Notes: generated by a model from the sequence alone, not told the origin. A stretch of 64,000 nucleotides of DNA from Kordia sp965224175 (GCF_965224175.1 NZ_OZ245041.1:4092001-4156000), one strand, 5' to 3'. Counted from the stretch's first letter, positions 44,672-53,943 are shown. Numbers and translations: made by a program.

Positions 44672-46303
44672 TTACTCCACGATAATGAACTCGATTCTGC
44701 GGTTCGTCTCGTGTTGTGCTTCTGAACATTTTGAACCACAGTTTTCTTTAGGCTGTGTTTCTCCATATCCATTAGAAACCAAACGGCTCGCGTCAACTCC
44801 ATTGGCAATTAAATATGCCTTGGCAGAAGCAGCTCTCTTGTTAGATAAGCTATAGTTATAGCTCGCTCTTCCTCTTGTGTCAGTGTGCGCGTTGATTTCA
44901 ATTTTCATTTCTGGGTTTTCAGTTAATACGTCTATAATCTTGTTTAAAGATAAAGTAGACTCGTCTTTGATTACCCATTTATTATAGTCAAAGTAGATGT
45001 TCTCTATTTTAATTACTAGCTTTTCTTCTTCTTGTACGATTTCAGCTTTCGCTTGTGGTAACTTGATTGTCATTTTATGTTTGAAATCATCACCTCTAAA
45101 TGATTCAAAATCTTCTTCAGTTTCGATGAAACCATCTTTAGAAGCATGTAATGTATATGAATTATAAGGAATTACTGTTGTTGTAAAAACTCCTTTTTCA
45201 TCTGTTGTGATTTTATCAACTACACGTCCATACGTATCTACTACTGTTACTGTAGCATTTGGTAAAATCATGTTTGTTTTATAGTCAACGATAGTACCTT
45301 GTAATACTTGTGTTGTTTTTTCTCTTTTGAAGTAGTAGATATCGTTTCCACCTTTTCCTCCAGCTCTGTTAGAAGTAAAGAAACCTGAATTTGACTGATC
45401 CATTAAGAAACCGAAGTCATCTTCTGTACTATTTAAAGAACTTCCCATGTTTACAGGAAAATTGAATTTTCCATCAATAATTTTACTTTCAAAAACATCT
45501 AAACCTCCTAAGTTGTAGTGTCCGTTTGAAGAGAAATACAAAGCGCTATTGTCTCCCATTACATATGGAAATCTTTCGTCTTTGTGCGTGTTGATCTCGT
45601 TTCCTAAATTCTTTGGTTCAGAATATGTTCCGTCTTCGTTGATCTTAACTGAAAATAAATCATATCCTCCTAAAGAACCTGGTATGTTTGATGAAAAATA
45701 AATTGTTTTGTTGTCTGGAGATAAAACTGGATTCTCAATAGAGTAACCTACTTGGTTAAATGGTAACATTTCAAAGTTTGTCCATTCATACTCTGGCATC
45801 TCAGCTCTAAATATCTTTAAATTATGTTGTCCATTCTCTTCAACACTTCTTGTGAAGAAAACAACATTTTGCTCATTTGAAAGTGCAACTGAACCTTCGT
45901 GATTTTCTCTTGTATTGATTGCTCTTGAAAAATTCACTAAATTTCTAATATCTCCTTTTTGGTTTAAATCTCCACAATATAAATTGTGAAACCCTTCATT
46001 TGTATTCTTGTCCTTCTTTGTAAAAAATGCCCCAATTTTTTTCGCTGAAGAAACAATAATCTTGTCTCTGAAGAATGCAGTTGCATGCTCAGAATAAGGA
46101 GTGTTAATGTTAAGGTTTTTGAATTCGTACATAAATCCGTTTGGATCTAAAGCTTTAATTGCACGATTTTCGAAGTCTTTTGCCGTTACATTGCTGTAAG
46201 TTTCACTGGTCTCAATCGCTTCTGCCTCTGGCCCTTGTGCATTTGCGAAAGTCACCGTGAAAAATGCTAAAAGTATTAGCATTGTAGGTGTATACTTTTT
46301 CAT
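44672..46303 (-). CDS. OmpA-family protein with PD40 propeller and carboxypeptidase-like domain
   Basis: 543 residues: signal peptide (...FANAQ), a beta-propeller of PD40/WD40-like repeats (about 120-335, for example LSPDNKTIYFSSNIPGSLGGYDLF), a carboxypeptidase-regulatory-like domain (about 340-430) and a C-terminal OmpA peptidoglycan-binding domain (NAHTDTRGRASYNYSLSNKRA, with the Asp and Arg of the binding site). This is the architecture of PorE/SprE-like partners of PorP/SprF, except that no TPR domain precedes the propeller. It should link the outer membrane to peptidoglycan. PorP/SprF is 27 kb away, so no pairing is shown. Confidence 0.9.
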   Translation of the reverse strand: MKKYTPTMLILLAFFTVTFANAQGPEAEAIETSETYSNVTAKDFENRAIKALDPNGFMYEFKNLNINTPYSEHATAFFRDKIIVSSAKKIGAFFTKKDKNTNEGFHNLYCGDLNQKGDIRNLVNFSRAINTRENHEGSVALSNEQNVVFFTRSVEENGQHNLKIFRAEMPEYEWTNFEMLPFNQVGYSIENPVLSPDNKTIYFSSNIPGSLGGYDLFSVKINEDGTYSEPKNLGNEINTHKDERFPYVMGDNSALYFSSNGHYNLGGLDVFESKIIDGKFNFPVNMGSSLNSTEDDFGFLMDQSNSGFFTSNRAGGKGGNDIYYFKREKTTQVLQGTIVDYKTNMILPNATVTVVDTYGRVVDKITTDEKGVFTTTVIPYNSYTLHASKDGFIETEEDFESFRGDDFKHKMTIKLPQAKAEIVQEEEKLVIKIENIYFDYNKWVIKDESTLSLNKIIDVLTENPEMKIEINAHTDTRGRASYNYSLSNKRAASAKAYLIANGVDASRLVSNGYGETQPKENCGSKCSEAQHETNRRIEFIIVE

Positions 46304-46488
46304 TTTAAATTTGGTATTGTAAGTATTGTTAATAATCTGATAACGTAAAGATAAAACCGCATTTCAGATACTTACACTTTTTTAGATAAATGACATGAAA
46401 ATCCGATAAGGAGTATAAAATGCTAAAAATGAGGAGATAAAAACAGGTATTTTCCCCTATATAAAGGGCTATTTCCCTAAGTAATAAC

Positions 46489-48012
46489 TTATTGCTGAAT
46501 GGTATTCATTTGAAGTAATTCGTCCAAATAGATACGTTGATTTGATAATCTTGGAATTTTATGTTGTCCACCAAGTTTATCTTTCTTTTTTAACCAATCA
46601 TAAAATAGTCCAGTACGAGCTACATGTAATTTTAGACTATTTAATGTTAAATTATTGAAACGTTTTGCTTCGTAGTCAGAATTTATATTTTGAAGTGCTT
46701 CATCTAAAAGAAAAGCAAATTCTCCAATATTATCTGGTGCTTTTTTAAACTCAATAATCCATTCATGAGCACCTTTTTCGCCATCTTGCATGAAAATTGG
46801 TCCTGCAGTATATTCAACAATTTTCGATTTTGTAGCTGCGCAAACACGTTTTAAAGCATCTTCCGCATTTTCAATAATTAATTCTTCTCCAAAAACGTTG
46901 ATGTGATGTTTGGTTCTACCTGTAACCTTAATTCGATGCGGACTCGTTGAGGTAAAACGAATGGTGTCACCAATCATATAACGCCACAAACCTGCATTAG
47001 TAGTAATGACAACGGCATAATTTTGTCCAATTTCTACATCAGACAACGGAATTACTTTTTGATCTGGTGTATGAAATGTGTCCATGGGTATAAACTCATA
47101 AAAAATACCGTAATCGAGCATTAATAAGAGTTCACTAGAATCATTTTGATCCTGAATGGCGAAGAAACCTTCTGACGCGTTGTAAATTTCGTAATATTTA
47201 AATTCAGGTTTTGGCAATAAGTTGCGATATTGCTCTTCATACGGTGCAAAACTTACGCCTCCATGAAAATACACTTCTAAATTTTCCCAAACTTCAAATA
47301 AATTTGCTTTTTGAGTTTGTTCTAAAACTTCATTCAATAAAACCAGCATCCAAGATGGAACACCGGCAAGGCTAGTTACGTTTTCACGTAATGTTTCTTT
47401 AATAATAGCATCAATCTTAATTTCCCAATCGCCCATTAAGGATACTTTATTACTCGGCGTACTACTAAATTCTGCCCAAAGCGGTAAATTATCAATCAAA
47501 ATTGCAGATAAATCACCATAATAAGTTCCGTTTTGCTCGTATAATTCTTTGCTTCCGCCTAAGCGTAAACTTTTTCCATTAAACATTTGCGAGCCTTCAT
47601 TGTTGTTTAAATACATACACAATAAATCCTTGCTTGCTGCATAATGGCATAACTCTAAAGAATCATCACTTACGGGAATAAACTTACTTTTTGCATTCGT
47701 AGTTCCGCTTGATTTGGCGAACCATTTAATAGGTTTTGGCCAAAATATATTCGATTCTCCTTTGCGGGAACGTTCAATAATCGGTTGAATGTCTTCGTAT
47801 GTAGTTACAGGAATACGTTCCGTAAATGTTTTGTAGTCTGTAATGCTCGAAAAATCGTATTGCTTTCCTATTTCTGTCTTTTTTGCCGTAGTAACTAAAG
47901 TCATAAGTAGTTCTAACTGAACTTCATTTGGGTTACTTAAAAAAAACTCTATCTGAGAGATACGTTTTTTTAAGAACCAAGAAGCGATAGAATTTACTAA
48001 TGGTATCGGCAT
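46489..48012 (-). CDS. GH3-family acyl-adenylate-forming enzyme
   Basis: 507 residues, typical for bacterial GH3 proteins. The ATP/AMP motifs are KSSGTTNAKSKFIPVS near 110 and YNASEGFFAIQD near 283, with LWRYMIGDTIRF near 365. GH3 enzymes of plants join amino acids to acyl acids such as auxin or jasmonate. The bacterial members are common in Bacteroidota and of unknown substrate. It is divergent from the DUF2797 gene with about 130 bases between. No signal peptide, so it is cytoplasmic. Confidence 0.88.
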   Translation of the reverse strand: MPIPLVNSIASWFLKKRISQIEFFLSNPNEVQLELLMTLVTTAKKTEIGKQYDFSSITDYKTFTERIPVTTYEDIQPIIERSRKGESNIFWPKPIKWFAKSSGTTNAKSKFIPVSDDSLELCHYAASKDLLCMYLNNNEGSQMFNGKSLRLGGSKELYEQNGTYYGDLSAILIDNLPLWAEFSSTPSNKVSLMGDWEIKIDAIIKETLRENVTSLAGVPSWMLVLLNEVLEQTQKANLFEVWENLEVYFHGGVSFAPYEEQYRNLLPKPEFKYYEIYNASEGFFAIQDQNDSSELLLMLDYGIFYEFIPMDTFHTPDQKVIPLSDVEIGQNYAVVITTNAGLWRYMIGDTIRFTSTSPHRIKVTGRTKHHINVFGEELIIENAEDALKRVCAATKSKIVEYTAGPIFMQDGEKGAHEWIIEFKKAPDNIGEFAFLLDEALQNINSDYEAKRFNNLTLNSLKLHVARTGLFYDWLKKKDKLGGQHKIPRLSNQRIYLDELLQMNTIQQ

Positions 48013-48145
48013 TGTGTGTTAGGTTATTCGGTTGTGATTTTAGCTGTTAAAATATGGTTGCTAGCAAAAAGTTTTTTACATTCGTCATCGATTTTCTTAA
48101 GAAGCAATCATATCTTTAAGTGAATAAAAATAGCAAAAATCTTTA

Positions 48146-48940
48146 ATGATGTATCAAGGTGTTTTAACAAAAATGCAAACGGAGTTTGGAAAACCGATTC
48201 AATATTATCTAAATTTTGAGGATGATTTCCTGAATATGAATCAATTACTTAATAAAACACTAACGCTTAATTTTGAAAAATTTGAATGTCTAAATTGCCA
48301 TTTAGAGAAAGAAATTTACCGACAAGGATTTTGTAAAAGCTGTTTTTTTGAAATTCCAACTGCTGGCGACTGGATTATGCGTCCTGAATTGAGTACAGCA
48401 CATTTAGGTATCGAAGATCGTGATTTGGAATACGAGAAAAAAGTGCAATTACAACCACATATTGTGTATTTGGCATTGTCTAGCGAAGTAAAAGTTGGAG
48501 TTACCCGAAAACCACAAGTGCCAACACGTTGGATAGATCAAGGAGCTGTAAAAGCTGTAGAAATTGTGGAAGTTCCTAATAGATATTTGGCAGGAATTAC
48601 AGAAGTTGCTTTAAAATCGTATGTGTCCGATAAAACCAACTGGCGAAAAATGCTTCAAAATTTAAATGAAGATGCTGACTTGCTAGCCAAAAAAGAAGAA
48701 TTACAACAATTTATTCCTGAAGAAGCAAAATCATTTTACTTAGCAAATAGGGAAGTAGTGGAACTTGATTTTCCTGTAATTTCATATCCAGAAAAAGTGA
48801 AAAGCTTAAACTTGAAGAAAACGCCAAACTATCAAGGAGTTTTAAAAGGTATCAAAGGACAATACTTGATTTTTGAAGACAATACCGTATTCAATGTACG
48901 TGGAAATGAAGGTTTGGTAGTGAGTTTGCAAATTAGCTAA
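48146..48940 (+). CDS. DUF2797 protein
   Basis: 264 residues. A four-Cys site (CLNCHLEKEIYRQGFCKSC, about 49-67) is likely to bind zinc. A GIY-YIG-like core follows (PHIVYLALSSEVKVGVTRKPQVPTRWIDQGA), as in DUF2797. The nuclease-fold core suggests nucleic-acid binding, but whether it cuts is unclear. Two ATG codons in a row start the gene; the first is used here. It is cytoplasmic and monocistronic. Confidence 0.85.
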   Translation: MMYQGVLTKMQTEFGKPIQYYLNFEDDFLNMNQLLNKTLTLNFEKFECLNCHLEKEIYRQGFCKSCFFEIPTAGDWIMRPELSTAHLGIEDRDLEYEKKVQLQPHIVYLALSSEVKVGVTRKPQVPTRWIDQGAVKAVEIVEVPNRYLAGITEVALKSYVSDKTNWRKMLQNLNEDADLLAKKEELQQFIPEEAKSFYLANREVVELDFPVISYPEKVKSLNLKKTPNYQGVLKGIKGQYLIFEDNTVFNVRGNEGLVVSLQIS

Positions 48941-49123
48941 TTTGAAAATGTCTCAATTTGATAATTGTATAAACTACAAGTTTCAGATTACTTTTTGGTC
49001 ATTGAATAAAATTATTGAGATCTACTATAAAAATAAAAAACTATCAAAAGATCATTTGCTAAAATTACTAAAAGCGTAAGCGAAGTTAAAGTGAAGCCTA
49101 GTAATCTAATAGCTAAGAAATCC

Positions 49124-49744
49124 CTAACTAAACATATACTTTAGTAATTGTACACAACCAATTACAAACAAAAGCACACCAATTACACGATTGATCATCA
49201 AAGCAATGTTCTGTACTTTGTTTTTTATTAAAATACTAAATCGGCTGTAGCCATACAGTGTGAGTAATTTTCCTAAATACACACCAGAGAAGAATACAAA
49301 TAGAATTGCTAAAGAAGAATTCATGTTCAATTGAAAGTTGTTCTGATTTAAATATGAAATCATAAACAACCAATATACCAATACAGGTGGATTTAACAAT
49401 CCAAGAAATAAACCTGTTACATACTTGGACATTTTAAATTTTTTCTCGCGTGTTTCTTTTTGTTTTTTGAAGAATAAAACACCACCAATTAAAAATAGTA
49501 AAATTGCGATCATAATTTGAATCCATTGATTCATATTAATAAAATCAGCAACCATTACGCTGCAATGTAGTGCGTAAAATGAAATGATAATCTCAGCAAT
49601 TCCGGCAGCAAAAGCAATTTTCATTGCATTGCGCGCATCGGCACGTAATGTAGTATTGATTACAGAAATATTTACGGTTCCTAAAGGAACTGCGCCAATA
49701 AACGTCACTAAAATACCAACCGCAAAGTATATTAAAAATTCCAT
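49124..49744 (-). CDS. LysE-family transporter
   Basis: 206 residues from the ATG at 49744; the longer frame adds 9 polar residues. Six membrane helices with the LysE opening FAVGILVTFIGAVPLGTVNISVINTTLR and the internal NPPVLVYW segment (a conserved NP motif) identify the family. These are small exporters of amino acids or related compounds. It lies 171 bases after the small leader-peptide gene on the same strand; a shared transcript is possible but not shown. Confidence 0.88.
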   Translation of the reverse strand: MEFLIYFAVGILVTFIGAVPLGTVNISVINTTLRADARNAMKIAFAAGIAEIIISFYALHCSVMVADFINMNQWIQIMIAILLFLIGGVLFFKKQKETREKKFKMSKYVTGLFLGLLNPPVLVYWLFMISYLNQNNFQLNMNSSLAILFVFFSGVYLGKLLTLYGYSRFSILIKNKVQNIALMINRVIGVLLFVIGCVQLLKYMFS

Positions 49745-49915
49745 GAGGTATTGGTAGGAAGTTTTACACAATCATTACAAATTGGAATTAAAAAAAATAA
49801 ATTTGAAGCAGAATTTTAAACTAGAAGCTATACATTCGAGTACAATTGAGAATTTTAGAATGTTTTCTTTTTTATCAAATCTCTACTGTACTCGATTTGC
49901 ACTTATGTTGAAATA

Positions 49916-50071
49916 TTAGTCATTACATGGGTCGCATCTATGTTCTTCAGCACTCATAGAACAATAAAGAGTAATAAATGTTCCTCCTTTTAAGCTATTT
50001 GCGTCATTGCTTGAAAGGTTGGAAATAGACTTTTTGTTAAATTTCAATAAATTAAGATTCTTTTTTTTCAT
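49916..50071 (-). CDS. small leader-type peptide, lanthipeptide-precursor-like
   Basis: 51 residues from ATG 50071 to TAA 49916. Residues 1-19 follow MKKKxxNxLxxNKKSISNL. A GG pair follows at 29-30 (SLKGG), then a short tail with Cys37, Cys46 and Cys49 (CxxC) and several Ser/Thr. The leader pattern fits class I lanthipeptide precursors of Bacteroidota as I know them, and a double-Gly before the tail is a common cleavage site. It shares 14 of 19 leader residues with the gene at 53797. No LanB, LanC or other modifying enzyme is in the window. No clear promoter was found; a LysE gene follows on the strand. Confidence 0.7.
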   Translation of the reverse strand: MKKKNLNLLKFNKKSISNLSSNDANSLKGGTFITLYCSMSAEEHRCDPCND

Positions 50072-50181
50072 GATATAAAGTTTTGATTAAAGCAAAAAAA
50101 TATAAAAACAAATCATGAGTCATTTACGGGAATGCCGTACTTAACATTTAAAGTGTAATTGTTTTACAAACCCACAAAAAA

Positions 50182-52830
50182 TCAATTTACAGAATCCTTC
50201 TTTTTCTTCTCGGTTTCTTTCTTCTTGTCGCGTTTTCTTAAAAGACTATTTACAAAGCTTCCTAGATTGTCATTTGAAGAATCAGGAGTCGTTACTGTAG
50301 AATCTTTTTTCTTATTGTTTCCGCCAAGTATGCCGCCAATAAGATCATTTAATTGTTCATTTCCTGTGTCTACATCTTTTAATGCTTCTTGTGCCTTTAC
50401 TTTGGCTAGTTTTACTGCTAAATCTTTAGTAGCACTTGCTAAATCAGTAGAGAAATTTGGACTTGTAAAGTTTCCTGTAATTTTTGTAGAGACTGGAATT
50501 GTAATATTTTTTGCTTCTTCTGATTTAATGTCAGACAATAAAGAAGTTACTTCCGAACCTAAATATTTGGCAGGCACTTGAAATGTCGCATTATAGTTTA
50601 ACGATTGATCGAATCCGTGACTTCCATCTACCGTAATTTCAATGTCTTTATAGTTGAAAGAAAATGGTTTTACACTCACTTTTCCGTCATCAAATGACAA
50701 CTTTGCTTTAATGTCTTCAATGTCAATTTTATTCAAGTCAATAAAAGACAGTTTATCATTGATAGTATTGAAAAAATCGATGTTCTGAGATTTCAAAGTT
50801 GTTGTAATTAATTCTGCAAAAGCATTTCCAGAAATCGTAGTTAAATTTGGTGTATAGCTTTCGCTTAAATCACCTTTGAGCGCTATTTTAGTATTTAATT
50901 TTCCATCTAAAGCTTTCGCGATTGGAGCAATAGTTTGCAATAATTCCAATCCGTTGAATGATTTCGAAAGATTGAAGGAATTCATGTCTAAATCCATGGC
51001 AAAAGTTGGGATGTCAGTTTTGGTCGAAACCAAACCACTCATGGCAATTTTTCCGTCAAAAACATCTGAAGTTACATTTTTTAAAATGGCTTCTCCATCA
51101 TCTAAAGTTAATTTTCCTTTTACATTATTCAATTGTATATTATCGTAAAATACCTTTTTTGAATTTACATTGATATTACAATCTAAAAACGCTGGAATTT
51201 TTAAAGCTTCTCCTTCTTCAACTTTTGTGTTTTGATTTTCACTTCCTGCTTCACTTGCCACCATAAAATCACTTACATAAAATGCATTCGAATTTACATT
51301 GAAATTTCCCTTTAATTTGTCTTCATTAAATAGAAAACCTAGCAAATTTTCAATAGTTCCTGTAGCGTTAAAATCACTTTTGCCACTTTTAGCATCAAAT
51401 TTCTTTAATGAAATCTTCCCAGGTACAAAATCAATGGTAGCTTCAGAAATCGCTAAGGGATTTACAACATCTTTTGAAGAAAATAAAAAGTCAGATACTT
51501 TTAAGTTTCCATTATTTTTAATGCGTTGATATTGTTCTTTTTCAATAGCATTCATGTCAAAACTTGTTGTCAAGTTTGCATCGAGTATTCCGCTTAATTC
51601 TTTGTCTAATTCTATAGGATATGCTTTGGAAATATTTCCTAAATCGAGTTTTCCAACGATGGTAGCTTTTACTTTTGGATTTGTGGTTAACTGTGAAAGT
51701 GTTCCGTTTCCACGAAAAGAATCTTGATCAATTTTAAAAGCCAAATCATTAATTGCTATATAGGTATCTTCTGTTTTTCCAGTTGTATTTTTTAATTGCG
51801 CGTCAATGTTAATATTTTGAACACTTTTGGGTAAATCAGGATATTTAAAAGAAGCATTGTTTGATACTACTTTGATGTCTATTTTAGGAATGTGATTAGC
51901 ATCTACAATACCTTTGATTTCTCCTGAAACTTCAAAATTCCCAGAAGTTTGTACACTTGAAATGTTTTGAGCATATGCTTCCGGAATAACGGCTAAAAAG
52001 TTTTTAAAATCAGAAGATGGTGTTTGTAGTTGTAAATCGATTTCTTGCGACTTTGGATTTATTTTTACAAAACCATCAAACTTCAATGGCAACTGATTGA
52101 TGAGTGCTTCGTTTTCTAGAAATGTATATTTTCCATTTGCTAAATCCATTCCAATAAGCGCATCTAACTTAATATGTTGTTTGTTGATATAATTCATATC
52201 GTCAATAGCAAACGAAATAAGTGCATCTGTCGTCGTTTCTAATTCGGAAGTAGCTAATGAGAAATCGCCAAAACCTTCATGTTGTAATTTTTCAATAGCA
52301 AGAAAAGTTTTGCCTTTTGCATCATGATAATTGATGTCAGTATTTAGAATATGATAATTGTCTATTTTAAATTTAAAATCGGATGTTTCCGTAACATTTT
52401 CAGCAGTTTCGGTAGTTTCACTTGGTTTTGCAATATCATAATTTGCATTTCCAGCCGCATCAACCTTTATATTTAGTTTTGCGTTATCAATTGTAAAACT
52501 ATAAATCTGTATTGCTTCGTCTGAACCTTTAAAAAGTTCGCCAATTGCGGTAGTTACGGCAACTTCTTTTCCATAAAATAATGTATCGTTTTCAAAAGGT
52601 GCATTATTGATGACTTCTACTTCTTCTAATACAATAGAAGCTTTTGGGAAGTTTCTAAAAAAACTAACATCTGCATCTGTAAAATCAACTTTAGCATTTA
52701 CATTTTCATTGATGGTTTCTTTTACCATTGCAATAATTTTATCCTTAAATAAATAAGGAGTAGCTGCTAAAGCAATGATTAAAATTAGTAGTGTGATTCC
52801 AGTTATTTTTAATATTTTTTTCACTTTCAT
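50182..52830 (-). CDS. AsmA-family protein
   Basis: 882 residues: one N-terminal membrane helix (about 9-27), an AsmA N-terminal domain (LATPYLFKDKIIAMVKETINENVNAKVDF ... ASIVLEEVEVIN), a very long repeated beta-strand groove, an AsmA_2 region (about 550-790), and a C-terminal Lys/Asp-rich tail (RKRDKKKETEKKKKDS). AsmA-like proteins form a bridge-like lipid groove between the membranes, and this size is typical. It is expected to help carry phospholipids or other lipids to the outer membrane. The start of the small peptide gene lies 111 bases downstream. Confidence 0.9.
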   Translation of the reverse strand: MKVKKILKITGITLLILIIALAATPYLFKDKIIAMVKETINENVNAKVDFTDADVSFFRNFPKASIVLEEVEVINNAPFENDTLFYGKEVAVTTAIGELFKGSDEAIQIYSFTIDNAKLNIKVDAAGNANYDIAKPSETTETAENVTETSDFKFKIDNYHILNTDINYHDAKGKTFLAIEKLQHEGFGDFSLATSELETTTDALISFAIDDMNYINKQHIKLDALIGMDLANGKYTFLENEALINQLPLKFDGFVKINPKSQEIDLQLQTPSSDFKNFLAVIPEAYAQNISSVQTSGNFEVSGEIKGIVDANHIPKIDIKVVSNNASFKYPDLPKSVQNINIDAQLKNTTGKTEDTYIAINDLAFKIDQDSFRGNGTLSQLTTNPKVKATIVGKLDLGNISKAYPIELDKELSGILDANLTTSFDMNAIEKEQYQRIKNNGNLKVSDFLFSSKDVVNPLAISEATIDFVPGKISLKKFDAKSGKSDFNATGTIENLLGFLFNEDKLKGNFNVNSNAFYVSDFMVASEAGSENQNTKVEEGEALKIPAFLDCNINVNSKKVFYDNIQLNNVKGKLTLDDGEAILKNVTSDVFDGKIAMSGLVSTKTDIPTFAMDLDMNSFNLSKSFNGLELLQTIAPIAKALDGKLNTKIALKGDLSESYTPNLTTISGNAFAELITTTLKSQNIDFFNTINDKLSFIDLNKIDIEDIKAKLSFDDGKVSVKPFSFNYKDIEITVDGSHGFDQSLNYNATFQVPAKYLGSEVTSLLSDIKSEEAKNITIPVSTKITGNFTSPNFSTDLASATKDLAVKLAKVKAQEALKDVDTGNEQLNDLIGGILGGNNKKKDSTVTTPDSSNDNLGSFVNSLLRKRDKKKETEKKKKDSVN

Positions 52831-52882
52831 GAGTCCGGCTTTTTTGCATCATCTAATAAAGTGAAATTTCAAAAAATCACTG

Positions 52883-53614
52883 TTAAGAAGGTGATAAATT
52901 TTCAGAATAATCATCTAAGTCAATCTCTTCCCCAATTTTCAAGCCAAAACGCTTTCTAAAGAGATAAACTATTAAATATAAAAATGGAGTGTCTACAAAT
53001 GCAACTAGAACTTTAAAGATAACACCAGCAGCAATAAGCCCTACATATTTATCCCAAGGAATAATTTCAAAGAAAGATAATAAGGTAATAACAGATACGG
53101 TATCTACAATTTGTGAAGCAAACGTAGAGAAGTTATTTCGTAACCATAAATGTTTTCCTTTGGTGAGTTTTTTCCAAAAATGGTATAAATGAATGTCTAT
53201 AAATTGCGCAAATAAATAAGCCAGCATTGATGCCAAAACCGCCAAAGGTGCATTTCCAAATACATGCGTAAAAGTATCGTCGTTTACGTGTGACCATGAA
53301 GTTGCAGGAACGCTTTTAGAGATATAAATAATTCCTAAAGAAAAAACAGAAGCAAAAATTCCTGCAATAACCACTTGATTGGCTTTCTTTTTACCATAAA
53401 TTTCAGAAATGGCATCAGTAATTAAAAAAGTTAGCGGATAAGGTAAAAGACCTACGGAAATTTCAAAAAGATTTTCTCCAAAAACTTTAATGTTGAATGG
53501 ATACCAATAGAAAAATTTCTGGAAAATTAAGTTAGAAACTACTAAGGAAGTGATGAAAAGAGCCGCTAAATACAGGTAGATTTTAGCAGCAAGTTTTTTG
53601 TCGGCTACTGTCAT
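52883..53614 (-). CDS. queuosine precursor transporter (YhhQ/VUT family)
   Basis: 243 residues with about six membrane helices. The family opening ALFITSLVVSNLIFQKFFYW and the conserved LPYPLTFLITDAISEIYGKKKANQVV, LASMLAYLFAQFIDIHLYHFWKK and LRNNFSTFASQIVDTVSVI segments identify the YhhQ-type transporter, which takes up 7-cyano- or 7-aminomethyl-7-deazaguanine for queuosine in tRNA. It lies in the inner membrane. Its transcript runs toward the AsmA gene, 53 bases downstream. Confidence 0.92.
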   Translation of the reverse strand: MTVADKKLAAKIYLYLAALFITSLVVSNLIFQKFFYWYPFNIKVFGENLFEISVGLLPYPLTFLITDAISEIYGKKKANQVVIAGIFASVFSLGIIYISKSVPATSWSHVNDDTFTHVFGNAPLAVLASMLAYLFAQFIDIHLYHFWKKLTKGKHLWLRNNFSTFASQIVDTVSVITLLSFFEIIPWDKYVGLIAAGVIFKVLVAFVDTPFLYLIVYLFRKRFGLKIGEEIDLDDYSENLSPS

Positions 53615-53682
53615 TCTGTAAAGATACTAAACTTTATTCGATGTGATTTGTATATGTTTTAAAATCAGAATAAGAGTAGCAG

Positions 53683-53719
53683 TCGTAATATATAAATTAC
53701 GAGTCGTCATTTATAAATG
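53683..53719. promoter_or_regulatory. two palindromes upstream of the small-peptide promoter
   Basis: TCGTAAT/ATTACGA (53683-53689 with 53696-53702) forms a 7-bp stem. A perfect 12-bp palindrome CATTTATAAATG follows at 53708-53719, 16 bases before the -33 box. Both could be operator sites for a dimeric regulator, but the region is AT-rich and chance cannot be excluded. Confidence 0.4.
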
Positions 53720-53735
53720 GTTGAATATAAGTGTT

Positions 53736-53765
53736 TTGTTTCGAGTATTTATGAATGTAAGTTTG
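53736..53765 (+). promoter_or_regulatory. promoter of the small leader-peptide gene
   Basis: TTG at 53736-53738, exactly 19 bases, then TAAGTTTG at 53758-53765, matching the Bacteroidota TTG-N19-TAnnTTTG consensus. The ATG at 53797 follows 31 bases later. Confidence 0.75.
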
Positions 53766-53796
53766 TTTCAGTATTAATCACATAAACATTTATATT

Positions 53797-53943
53797 ATGA
53801 AGAAAAAGAGCATTAACAATCTGAGCTTAAACAAGAAGTCAATTTCTAACCTTGAAACAGAAGTAGTAAGAGGAAAAGGAGATTCTCGTGACCATCCAAT
53901 TTCAAAATTATTAGGTGGTGGATCTTGGTGTGTTTGCTTATAA
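53797..53943 (+). CDS. small leader-type peptide, lanthipeptide-precursor-like
   Basis: 48 residues from ATG 53797 to TAA 53941-53943. Residues 1-19 read MKKKxxNxLxxNKKSISNL, almost the same as the minus-strand gene at 49916. The middle is charged (RGKGDSRDH). The end is LLGGGSWCVCL, with Cys45 and Cys47 near the C-terminus. It has its own consensus promoter (53736-53765) and terminator (53968-53998), so it is a single-gene transcript of about 230 bases. Class I lanthipeptide precursor is the best call by leader pattern; a small unmodified secreted peptide is the alternative. No modification or export gene is adjacent. Confidence 0.72.
   Translation: MKKKSINNLSLNKKSISNLETEVVRGKGDSRDHPISKLLGGGSWCVCL

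Noticed and set aside
50159..50581. 140-codon plus-strand frame opposite the end of the AsmA gene
   Set aside because: Phe/Ser-rich translation of the reverse strand of Lys/Glu-rich coding sequence; no independent support.
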